A stretch of DNA of 64,000 bases from Ciona intestinalis. Its lineage: Eukaryota; Chordata; Ascidiacea; Phlebobranchia; Cionidae. Positions 11,601 to 21,813 of the stretch are shown piece by piece (the first letter of the stretch is position 1; each line of letters opens with the position of its first letter). Location: positions 1,309,008 through 1,373,007 of the forward strand of contig NC_020171.2 in assembly GCF_000224145.3 (NCBI RefSeq), read 5' to 3'. The notes beneath the pieces were generated by a model. That model was given only the letters and a program-made list of their open reading frames with translations. It was not told the origin of the DNA and did no database searches. The position numbers and the translations under genes were made by a program.

Positions 11601-14081
11601 AAACCTGAAGTATTTATGCGAAAATCCAAATTTTGACATGGACTTTTTCAGAAATCGCATTAAAACTATTTCTGAAATGAAATCACTTTCAAAAATGTCA
11701 AATGTCATGACAAAAATCGAACCTGGTACGTAATTTCTCTATTATTGTATTTTGAAAATATTCAGAAATTTTTTTTAGGCCAACTTACTTCCATGGGTGA
11801 GGTGATAGAATATTTATTACACCGGCACTATTTACAAGTTCCAATTAATGGACAAAGCATATCTTTTGTCACTGAAGAACTGTGTGGTAAGTATATGTAT
11901 GGCTATGTTATCAGTGTGTGAATCTTACATTTATGAATTATATCTTATGTATAACTTATATATTTAAAAAGCTGTCATTGTTTCAGTATATTTATATTGT
12001 CTATGTGTGTGTATAGGCACCAAACTTAGGGTAGCAAGGCAGATGGGCTAGATTTGTTTTACAACAACGCATGTCTAATTATTCCTCCCTCTTAGAATTT
12101 TAAATATATTTAGCTGCTTTTTGCCACATTAATCAATGAGGTTCTCTGGGTTTGACAAATATGAGTGTAAATGTATTTTAACAATGTCACCCCAGAGTTT
12201 ACCCTGCTGTTAGGTGTCTATATAAACAAGCAGAGCCAAAGTATATTGCATTCACCACAATAATCAATGAGGTTCCCTATGTTTAATAACTATGGCTATG
12301 GATGTTAATGTATTTTAACAATGTCGGAAATATATAATTCATTTAAAATAATGTCACTTTTACGTTTCTATACAAACAAGCAGAATATATATTGTATTCG
12401 CAACATTATTCAATGAGGTTTCCAATGTTTGGCGAGTATGAGTAAACGTATGATGTTTTTCAGATAATGTAACTGTCACTAGGAGAGACATTGTTGCTTC
12501 TGCTTTCTTCCCAACTATGAGTATGATGAATCATAGTTGCGATTGTAACACAGATGCTCTGTTTAATGGTAGCACTGTGACTGTGAGTATTTGTGTCGGT
12601 TGTGTTATAACTGGACAGTAAGCATGAGGTGTATGAATACACCGTGTGTCTACTGTCCGATGTATAAAAAGACACCCATGTTATAACTAGACACTTCTCA
12701 TATGGTGTATGAACACACCACGTATGCCTCACAAGTAATAACTTTAATAATTTCCAGTTTAGGTCAAACCAGTTTATTCCGGTTGGAGCCGAAATCACAC
12801 ATTGTTATGGGCCATCTGTATTCCATGCCTCATTTGAAGAAAGACAGAAAACTCTCAAGGAAAATTATTCTTTTGATTGTGATTGTACACCATGTGCCAT
12901 GCACAAATCAGGTAACTAATAGTGTTTAGAATGTTTTGGCAACACTATTTTAGTTTTTAAGATGTAACACTGTTAAAGATACCATTTTTACACTTTTTAA
13001 TCGGCAACACTTTTTAATAACAAATTTAAACTGACAACACTGCCATTGGAACACCACATTTTTTTAATTGGCAACACCTTTTATAAACAACCTTTTCAGG
13101 CAACACTGATAAGGAGGCTCTTCATACACAACTAAGAGCAATGAAATGTAAACACTGTTGTGGGCCTGTGGAATTAATTAATAAAGAAAGCTCAGTTTTG
13201 GGCAAATGCATTGATATGGCTTGTCAGAAGACTGAAGACTACACGAAAGAAAAAGATACTTGTATAATGTTAAAGGTAAATGAATAAATGAATATGTTAT
13301 AACATAGATGTTCTGTTTCATACACCTTGTGTACAATTACGAATTACCAACCATGCAAGTAACTTTATGGGTAACTTTTTTTTAAAACAATTTCTTGTTT
13401 TTAATGTAAACCCAACACCCCATTCACATAATATATAAACCTGGGGTGGAATTACTTTTATTTATATTTAATTTAGAAACGAATGGACAGAACCCTATTG
13501 CAAGAATCAAAAGGTGAAATAACAATAAAAGCAGCCGTAAAAAAATTAGAAGAAATTTCAACATTACTTGAAAATGTGGTTTACAAAAACAATTTTACTC
13601 GTGCAAAAGTTTGGGACAAGTTATCTTTTTTATTGTGGTGAGTGATTTTAAAATAGTGTGTCTAACAATTCATGGTATAACTTAACAGTAAGCATGAGGT
13701 GTATGAATACACAATGTGTGTCTGGTGTATAAAAAGACCCATGTTGTAACTCAACAGTTAACATTAGGCTAAAGACCATATCTTTTCTAACAAACAAAAA
13801 CTTGATTTTACAGCAAAATCCAGGACTACGCAAAAGCTGTGTCAATTCTAGAGCAAAGCATAAAACTGGTTGCGTTAAAATTTGGCCCCAAAAGTGTCCA
13901 TACAGCTCGACAAATATTTTCTCTGACTTCAATTCATTTCATGCTATCTAATTACTCTCAGGCAGCGTTTTATCTCAGGAAATGTGAACCAATTTTTTCA
14001 CGTTTTTGCACACCTGGTAGTAAAGACTATGAAGACATGGTTAATTTGAAACAATGTTTAAAAACTTTGAAAGTATATTGA
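8611..14081 (+). CDS. SMYD4: SMYD4-like TPR-MYND-SET protein, 15 exons
   Basis: SMYD4 is a SET/MYND protein with TPR repeats, linked to chromatin and heart development. Exons: 8611-8797, 9123-9243, 9471-9588, 9722-9800, 9867-10004, 10301-10419, 10710-10838, 11046-11184, 11360-11725, 11779-11886, 12464-12582, 12758-12911, 13100-13275, 13477-13637, 13814-14081; phases agree and give 793 residues (human about 800). TPR-like helices lie at about 25-140. The split SET begins with KGRHYFTTF (about 215). MYND zinc ligands run from HCSYC (249/252) to HWMEC (about 288). SET motifs: NHSC at 524-527 and GAEITHCYGP at about 551. Post-SET: CDCTPC at 582-587. C-terminal helices follow. An in-frame ATG at 8494 would add 39 residues. 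Intron 5 is GC-AG (GCAAGT at 10005). The acceptor of exon 4 lies in a satellite-like monomer. Orthology is strong; catalytic activity is unproven. Confidence 0.92.
9600..9721. repeat. Isolated pieces of the 71-bp satellite-like monomer in SMYD4 intron 3
   Basis: Partial units contain CACCTCATGCTCGCTGT and GAGTTATAACATGGGTG, the same words as the arrays at 18.5 and 60.9 kb. The monomer's GTCTTCTTATACACCAG stretch has become CTTCTTCTACACAG and is the 3' splice site of exon 4 at 9722. Confidence 0.75.
10076..10262. mobile_element. MITE copy, second subfamily (GGGTAAGATGG ends)
   Basis: Starts GGTAGGGTAAGATGG and ends ATCCATCTTACCTCACAG, with the shared core containing GTAGTAAACAAAGAA and TAATTGTTAAAA. 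It lies in SMYD4 intron 5. Confidence 0.8.
12105..12450. repeat. Imperfect tandem repeat, about 3 units of roughly 130 bp
   Basis: Each unit has AATCAATGAGGTT, a YCTATGTTT-like word, and TGTATTTTAACAATGTC. Further single copies are at about 10505-10620 and 31190-31290. It lies in SMYD4 intron 10. No coding content. Confidence 0.65.
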
Positions 14082-14297
14082 GTTAAAAATTACAGTTATG
14101 ATTTAATGTCAAATAAGACTTTTGCGTCATTTTTTGTTTCTACTTTAATTTTGCTGCTATTTTTTCCTTTTTCCATTGAAATTTAAACTGAAAAACTGCC
14201 TTTTTTATATATACTTTTTTTAATTTTTCTACTGTTATATTAGAAATGCATTTGAATTAAAGTTTTTCAAATACTGCATGTTTATAAATGTACACAC

Positions 14298-14314
14298 CTT
14301 TTACCTCTTACCAG
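14298..14314 (+). other. Candidate trans-splice or 5' UTR acceptor upstream of the NDUFAF1-like gene
   Basis: TTTTACCTCTTACCAG ends at 14314, 40 bases before the ATG and only 230 bases after the SMYD4-like stop. It is a good 3' splice site with no visible exon to pair with, as expected for leader trans-splicing. Confidence 0.35.
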
Positions 14315-14354
14315 GTATTTAAATATTAGGTTGTAGGATCTGAAACTCTGCATT

Positions 14355-16307
14355 TTGATTAATAATGCAAGAAAAAATATGGTTATTTTACGCCCATTTA
14401 TTCTGAGGTTGGCAAAAACTGACACTACACATATTTTGTCAAAATGCCTGAAAAATAGGACTACTAATTACTGCACTACACGTACAATTTCATTTTCAAT
14501 GAACAAAAACAAGAAAAATGCTGAAAAAAACAATATCGTTGTTAAACAAGAAGAGGAAATTGTCCGAATACAAGAGAAAAGTGTGGACTGGAACAGATGG
14601 AAACATTCATGGAAATATTTTAACATGATAATGAAGAATAAGTTTGCATCTGCACATGACCACGCGCTGGCGGCAAGGAGCACGAAAGAGGATCAGGTTT
14701 GGGGAGTGTTTTAATGTACTGAAGTCCACAAAAATCACTGTCAACTTATAGCGCCTATGAATGAATAAATAAATGTAACTTATTTACAATCTCAAGGGAA
14801 GCAACAGCTCTTTTTTTTAAAAAAACACATCTCGAAAAAGATAAATAAGTTGGATTTATTCATATGTATAAAACATTACACACACAACTAATATTCATTC
14901 ACAGATTATCTACTACTTTCGTAACTCTGGGGAGCTTGAGAACTGGTACATAATGACAGATGAAGATGTAGGGGCTCGGAGCTGGGCTGAATTGGTTCAA
15001 GGCCCGAATGAGATGACTGCTGCATTCCGTGGTTACCTTAATAACACCCCACCAAAAGATTATGTAATATCGAATGACCCCTTAGAGCCCACACCAAATT
15101 TTTACGGTTTTGCGTACGTGGAGACTAAACCTTTTGAGGTGAGATTTAAACAGTGTTTCCCAAAATATTGTACCCAATTAAATAATATACTATTAAAAAA
15201 TACCCAGTATTTCCATTTGAAACTATTCTATGATTGAACAGTAATATTATGTATTATTTGCCCATGTCAGAATAAAGTAACGTTTTTCATAGGTAAACGC
15301 AGATTTGTATGCAAAATATGTGCAGGAAATCACACTATATGTAACAGCTAGTTACTAATGTTGTTTATCATTACTTCCTATACATTTTGATCAAGATTTT
15401 GTATAGGGTGTTCTTGGGCGAGAGCAGTTCATGAATTTTCAAGGTTTCAATGCTTTTAAAATCCGATTACGCGGTGATGGAAGAAAATATCATTTTGAAA
15501 CACTTTGCGATTTTGGTTTTGGGGATAGAATGATGTATACTGCACCTATTTACACCAATGGGGGCCCTCTATGGCAAGAAGTTACTGTAAGTTTTTTTAA
15601 TTTATGTTCAAAACTGGGCCCTTCTTGTTGGATATTAACAGTCATATAACACGAGTGTTCTGTTCCATACACCCTGTGCCTGCTTATGAATTACCATGTA
15701 TGTTATAACAGGGGTGTTTTGTTTCTTACACCCGGTGCTTCTTACGAATTACCATGTATGTAACTTACTCCCCCCTAATACGGGTTACTGCGTTTTATTT
15801 GCCATTTGGCAAGACTGTATTACAAATGTTAATATATATGTTAATTTACATTACACTTGGTAGCAAAAGTAACAGAATATAACAGAATAATTTATTTTGC
15901 ATTTCAAATGATAGTTACATACTTACCATGAGTTATTGTAACTTTACAGATTCCTTTTGCAAAGTTAATTGCCAGCATTGATAGCGGGGCTGTTGCTAAG
16001 CAACGAGAAATGGCCTTAGACCGTGTAAGTAAAATACTCTTAACATAATTTGTTTTAAATAAATGAATTTAACTTTAACCTCCAATGGTAGCAGCTTTAA
16101 AACCGCAAACTTTTACTTTACAAAACTGCTTTTTTTTGTTTTCAGATGTCAAATTTTCGCTTTTTGATACGGGATAAAATTGAAGGTCCATTTCATCTTG
16201 AAATAGATTACATTGCTTTTACTCGCGATGTTACTTATGAAGTGTGTGAAAGTGGAATAGACTACTATGACCCGTGGGAACCTATCAATTCAAACTCTGG
16301 AATGTAA
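14355..16307 (+). CDS. NDUFAF1: NDUFAF1/CIA30-like mitochondrial complex I assembly factor, 5 exons
   Basis: CIA30 proteins help build the membrane arm of respiratory complex I in the inner mitochondrial membrane. Exons 14355-14696, 14905-15138, 15407-15586, 15950-16024 and 16146-16307 are all in phase 0 and give 330 residues (human 327). The first about 60 residues are rich in K, R, T and S and poor in acidic residues, as in a mitochondrial presequence. The CIA30 domain covers about 115-315: the IIYYFRNSGELENW start, GFNAFKIRLRGDGRKYHFE in the middle, and the FHLEIDYIAF strand near the C-terminus. The ATG at 14379 is an alternative start. Same strand as, and close to, the SMYD4-like and TIPRL-like genes; the gaps of 273 and 511 bases are too long for a classic tunicate operon. 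Confidence 0.9.
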
Positions 16308-16818
16308 CCATTGTAACTTTTGAAAGCGTTATGTTTTTGCTATTACTGTGTGAATTTATAATGAAAATGTTTTAAATGCACGAAACATCCTAAAGAATGT
16401 GACAGAAATTTGTGTAGCGTTGTTTTTATGCTTGAAGTGAGAGTCTAACTCTAGGCAAAGGACTTTGCTTTGGTCTAAGCATCCTAAAACACAAGTGGCA
16501 GTTATATTTTGAACATTTGCAAAGCAACTAAGTTCGCTATATAAATACATTGCGTAGCAGCAATTTGCTGTATAAAGGTTTTGTTTAGCACAGCAACAAG
16601 AATGTGACTAACATAAATTGGTCCCCCGTTATATTCATATATGATTAAATATTAAAGGCAAATGGTATTTAATTTTGTCCCCTATACTATGACAGAGAAA
16701 CTTTCCTTATCCAAACGCGGGATTTCCCTTGGGCATAAAATACAATAGTTATCCTTTAACTAAGATCTAATATTGAATAGTTGTTAGGCAAGTATTTTTG
16801 CTTCAATCGTGTCCAATA
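16308..16818. other. Intergenic between NDUFAF1-like and TIPRL-like genes
   Basis: 3' UTR of the NDUFAF1-like gene followed by a short AT-rich spacer. Nothing else recognised. Confidence 0.5.
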
Positions 16819-19687
16819 ATGTCGGCAAGAGCATGTACTCCGTTTGGAGAAAAGCAGGAACCTTTTAAATTTGATAAATGGAAGTTCATATCAAAGAAAC
16901 GGCACATTCTGACGTCAAATGAAGTAGACAAGTATGTGTTATACTTTTATGTTTTTTTTAATATTACTAGCAAAAGAGCTTTCGAATTTTGGTTGGTTTG
17001 GACTTTCATATTTATGTGTAAGGTATTACATTTATTTTGTAAGGTATTACACAGCAAATATGTTTTACTAAAAACATGACTAAACATATCTCAAAACGAA
17101 AAACCTTATTTCGTTATGAGTTTTTAATTTTAGTTCAACATTATATTTTCACATTTCAGTTTGTCAGAGAAATTGGCGTTACCCCAACTGCCAGAAATGA
17201 CATTTGGCGCAAATAAATTTGAAATGCAGCATGACACGGGATTCTCCATTCATTTTAATGCAGTTGATGCACTTGCGCTTGTAGATAATAAGAAAGACTT
17301 AATGAAAGTGGCCATGGCTAAAGAATGGGCAGAAAGCAGGCAAGTTTTAACATAATTGGCATTTTTTATTTTGATTTGGCGTATATTTTATGCACGTCTT
17401 GGACCAAAAAACCTACATCCTAGGTCTCAGGTGTGTCTCACTAAAGTTGTCACCCTCATAGATTAGAATAGACTGGGACCAATAAGCCTACATTCTAGGT
17501 CTCAGGTGTGTCTCACTAAAGACGTCACCCTCATAGAATAGAATAGATTGGGACCAATAAGCCTACACCCCAGGTCTCAGGTGTGCCTCACTGAAGACCT
17601 CACCCTCATACAATAGAATAGATTGGGACCAATAAGCCTACACCCCAGGTCTCAGGTGTGCCTCACTGAAGACCTCACCCTCATAGAATAGAATAGACTG
17701 TGACCAATAAACCTACATCCCATACACATTTAACAATATTTTTTTACTTGTTTTTACAGAAAAGGCAATGAATATATTTCACAAACCGTCAAACCATTTG
17801 ATTGGACGTACACAACAAACTACAAAGGGACATTGACTGATCCAAACCACATAGTTACAGTTGAGTTTAATATCTTTTATATTTATTACTACATATTATA
17901 AACAACAAATAATCAATTTATTAAGAACATAGCTTAGTGGTTAGGACTTGTATTCTAACCAAACAATACCGGGCTTGGTGCTTGTAGCGATGACAACGTA
18001 TGTGTTCTTGGCATTTGGCAAGACACTTTACTAACATTGCTCCAACCCAGTGGTCACTAATAGGTTATAGCACAGTAGTATACCACACTGTAGGACCTGA
18101 CCAACAGAGAATAGAAAAGAAAGATTCATGAGTGCCTTACTTCTATATGTGTAAGAAATGGCCCAACTCTAACCTAAGTACTATACTACGTGCTTTCTGT
18201 ATAACCCATGTAAATTAGAATACACTTACTTATGAGTTGTCTACAGATTTAATTCTACCTAATTATGAAGGCACTTTACCCCGGTTTTAACCAAAACCCA
18301 TTTTATCAGGTTAGTGAAACAAGTGAAAAGATTGATCTTGAGAGATTAAAAAAGAGAGAAAAGATTTTATATTTTGAAGAAATGATGTTGTTTGAAGATG
18401 AATTGGCTGATAATGGATCTGCACAACTTACTGTGAAAATAGTAAGGGGTTACTAATAATAATATACGTTTTTTTATTGTAGAGGAGTGCATCATGCTCA
18501 CTGTCGAGTTTTATATATTATATATACAGTGTGTTTATACACCTCATACTAACTGTGAAGTTTCATATGTGTGCCTTCTTATACACCAGACATACATGGT
18601 GTATTCATACACCTCATGCTCACTGTCAAGTTATAACATGGGTGCCTTTCTATACACCAGACATACATGGTGTATTCATACACCTCATGCTTACTGTCAA
18701 GTTATAACATGGGTGTCTTCCTATACACCAGACACAGATGGTGTATTCATACAACTCATGCTCACTGTTTGAGTTATAACATGGGTGTCTTATTATACAC
18801 CAGACACACATGGTGTATTCATACACCTCATGCTCGCTGTCAAGTTATAACATGGGTGTCTTCTTATACACCAGACATACATGGTGTATTCATACACCTC
18901 ATGCTCGCTGTCAAGTTATAACATGGGTGTCTTCTTATACACCAGACACACATGGTGTATTCATATACCACATAAATGTAACTGGATTAAACAGTGGCAG
19001 CCCAGATTTTGTTAAAAATTCTTATAACCCCCAAATATGTCTCTGTCATTACTTACATATTTCTATAGAGAGTTATGACGTCTTGCTTTTTCCTTCTGAT
19101 GCGTTTCTTTCTTCGCGTTGATGGTGTTTTATCAAGAATTTATGACACTAGGTGGTATCATGAGTTTGGGAAATCTTATCTTATCCGAGAATATTCAGAA
19201 AAAGAAAAAAGTTTTTTCCAAATGAGAGTAAGTTACTTTGTATATGGGTTTATTATATATGGATAAGGTCCTTGTTGAGGATATGGAATATAACCCAAAT
19301 GAGGCTCATTACCCCAATATTGTATTGTATATATATACAATCTGTTCTATAAGGGTGGTCCTGGTCCTATAGCGACGAGGCAAGTTATGGGACCTGAGAT
19401 TTCAACCAAAGTTTGTCCATTATCCTATAAGCTACCATACGCCCTGCACCCCACAAATTTCTTACCCCCTTTTCTCTCTTTAGGGTATTTCCCCTGCTAC
19501 TTTGACAGACCCTAACCTATTGGACGGTCACCTTACTACGCAAAAGAGAGTGGTCGAAAAAATTGACTTTTCTGGTACTTCTGGCACCACAGAAGATACA
19601 AAATCATCCAAAAACGAGACTGTGTCTAAAACTGATGTTTCTGATTCTAATTGCCCATCGAAAACTGTCATTTCTGAACCGAAATAA
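16819..19687 (+). CDS. TIPRL: TIPRL/TIP41-like regulator of PP2A-family phosphatases, 6 exons
   Basis: TIP41-like proteins bind PP2A-type catalytic subunits and act in TOR signalling and phosphatase biogenesis. Exons: 16819-16931, 17160-17339, 17760-17859, 18310-18441, 19069-19227, 19484-19687; phases agree, 295 residues (human 272). Family hallmarks in order: [80 protein letters not shown] and IYDTRWYHE. The C-terminal 60 residues are Ser/Thr/Lys/Asp-rich and not conserved. Intron 2 is GC-AG: only GCAAGT at 17340 keeps the frame into KGNEY. Introns hold a 75-bp tandem repeat, a SINE and the 71-bp satellite array. AATAAA about 45 bases past the stop is the likely poly(A) signal. An ATG at 16798 would add 7 residues. 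Confidence 0.94.
17395..17730. repeat. 75-bp tandem repeat, about 4 units, in TIPRL intron 2
   Basis: GGGACCAATAAGCCTACA recurs at 17475, 17550 and 17625, giving a 75-bp period. Each unit includes GGTCTCAGGTGTG and CTCACCCTCATAGAATAGAA. Related arrays lie at about 23070-23335 and, inverted, at about 53355-53465. Confidence 0.85.
17930..18115 (+). repeat. tRNA-derived SINE-like element
   Basis: Starts GCTTAGTGGTTAGGAC, which resembles a pol III A box, followed by a weak B box and the tail GGCAAGACACTTTACTAAC plus CCAACCCAGTGGTCACTA. The tail is shared by other copies at about 24885-25030, 33720-33870, 43018-43160, 45930-46085, 50905-51015 and 54903-55060. Confidence 0.65.
18485..18970. repeat. 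71-bp satellite-like tandem array in TIPRL intron 4
   Basis: About six to seven units; CATGCTCACTGT-type words recur every 71 bases (for example 18614 and 18685). The core GGTGTATTCATACACC is a perfect inverted repeat. Because 71 is not a multiple of three, long false open frames appear in all three forward frames. A second array is at 60.8-61.3 kb and single or partial units at 9.6, 12.6, 13.7 and 43.6 kb. Confidence 0.9.
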
Positions 19688-21813
19688 CAAGCAGCAGAAG
19701 AAAATGACATTTTTCAAAAAAACGCGAAAATAAAACTGTTTTGTACGCAAATCGAAGAAAATATCAAAAAAAACTCTGTGTTTTTGTTAGTGTGCTGCTG
19801 TATTGGTTAGAAAACGCTGGACCTGAATGCAGACGTTTTATAGCAACAGTCATTTCAGTGGGCGAATCAGTCTGTTTTCTCCAAGGATATTGGCCCCACA
19901 TAAGTCACATATGACTGTTAAACAACTAACACAACCATGCAGAAAACAAGGCGCATTCTACCTAACTGTGAGTCATGTTTTCCAATTCAAAACTAGATGT
20001 GTGGTCACTTGCACATTATCACTTTAAAAAGCTTGCTGCACGTTTTAAATTTTCTTGACAAATCCTATAGTATAGCGCCTTTACGCTTTATGAACGTGTT
20101 ATTACGTTGCTATAGCATAAACTTCCTTTATTACTTCGGGTACAGTAACGAAAATCAGATTAGTTAAAACAACGAAGAGAATAGAATTAGCAGCAAAACG
20201 ACAGACGTTAAAAACACGCGTGATAGTTTCAGTAAATCTGATAAGATTTTCATCTCGAACGTTTTGGTTTAAATACCGAAACATCTTTAGTGACACCTAA
20301 ACATTCGTAAACACAACGTTTTCTGTGCATATGTATATGTATGTTATGCCCTGCGCTGTATGCTTGTTTTTGTTTAGTGAATGAATGTAACTTACTTTAT
20401 CTTCGCGTTGCCGGAAAAGGACAGTCGTATAAAGCAATACAACTTTTGCCAGCTTGTGAGGTACCGTATATATTTCTTTGTGGATGATTATTTTTGGTGA
20501 ATGAAAGAATCTGTTTAGTGAATTTAAGAGTCTTGTTAATGCCTCACAATGTGTGTAATACGTAGGGTTATAAGTAAAGCCTAAACTGAATTGCGGTTTA
20601 TACGTGTTCATGTCGTATGATCGTGTATGCGTATACGTTACGCCTTCAATTATTAACAGCGCATCGCGGTTTAGTCGTGTTTAGCAGTTCTGTTATTACA
20701 GCTGGTAATATTATATTTTTATATACAGCATCAGAAACAGTGTAACAAGAATTGCGTATCTTTATACAATTTAGCAAGGAAAATTTAGTTACGGGGCACT
20801 AGGTGTATGAAACAGAACACCTGTGTTATAACGACTGTTGTTGTCCCGCCACGCGAGGAAAAATAAATTGCATTTATATATTTGGGCGTTAATTAAGTTA
20901 ACCGTTTTGTAGTTACTAAATCGTAGCGTATGTTGCATTTTACTCAAGTATTTTATACAGTGTACAAATGAAACATTAGACTTGTGAGATTAATAATAAT
21001 TTTGACAAGCAGTGACAAGGCCTGATAATTTATCAATTCTCACACTGCATACGTTTTCTGTTTACCGTATCTGACGTTTTTACTTTTCTACGTAAATAAG
21101 TACGAATTAAATATATTTTTAGCCACATCTTAAACACGCTATCAGCTTTTAAAAGATTGGGATTATTTTAATTTCTAACTAGTCAAATGCAATTGCAAAA
21201 ACGAAATTTAATCGAAGAGCTCTAATTCGCTGTTAACCCTTTTTCTAGAACACGACCAGGCTATACTTGTCCGCAAATAAAATTATATTGCTAGACTTTA
21301 TATTGAACAAACAAAAGGTGATTTAGTACAGTGCTATACGTTATTTACTAACGTGCAGGTATTTGATTACATAGTAAAACGTTACCGAATATGGATTATA
21401 CTGTGGTATCGAAAAACAGTACGGTTTGGTCTGCAAATGTATTGTAGTATTATACGGACGTGTAGATTTTTTTACTGTAGATTTTAATTTAGTGACAAAC
21501 GTGACGTAAGGATTGTTTTAATGAAAAAGCTTAGCTGATGTTGAAACTGTTGAAAAGATACAGCTAAAAGTGCATGCCCATATATAATATGAAAGTACGT
21601 TTTTGCCCTCCTGAAGGCATAATGAAAAACTATGAAAAATCTCGTGACTGTTTTATGTACGTGCGTTATTACAATGGTATCTTACCCCAACCTATACTAC
21701 TGCTGCTTATTATTTAACATTGTCATTTTATCTACAGAAAGACATAGGATAATATGTAGTACTTTGTCTGTTTGTATGTCTGGATATTGTAGTCATGCAC
21801 CATTGCTGACAAA
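19688..21813. other. Intergenic, repeat remnants, no gene recognised
   Basis: Contains two copies of the ~130-bp element (about 20380-20490 and, inverted, 20790-20880) and, near 20110-20230, a family with the word GCAGCAAAACGACAG that recurs at about 2300-2500, 40840-41120 and 53830-53890. Open frames here coincide with repeats. The rest is AT-rich spacer and the UNC93-like upstream region. Confidence 0.55.

Noticed and set aside
18485-18970. Regular repeat array considered as CRISPR
   Set aside because: Units are contiguous without unique spacers, the host is an animal genome, and no cas-like gene is near.
18494-19121. Three overlapping long open frames with repeated [17 protein letters not shown]-like peptides
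   Set aside because: They are the 71-bp tandem array read in three frames; the period is not a multiple of three and no gene structure supports them.
20102-20611. Minus-strand frames in the gap before the UNC93-like gene
   Set aside because: They overlap copies of dispersed repeats, including the ~130-bp element and the GCAGCAAAACGACAG family.
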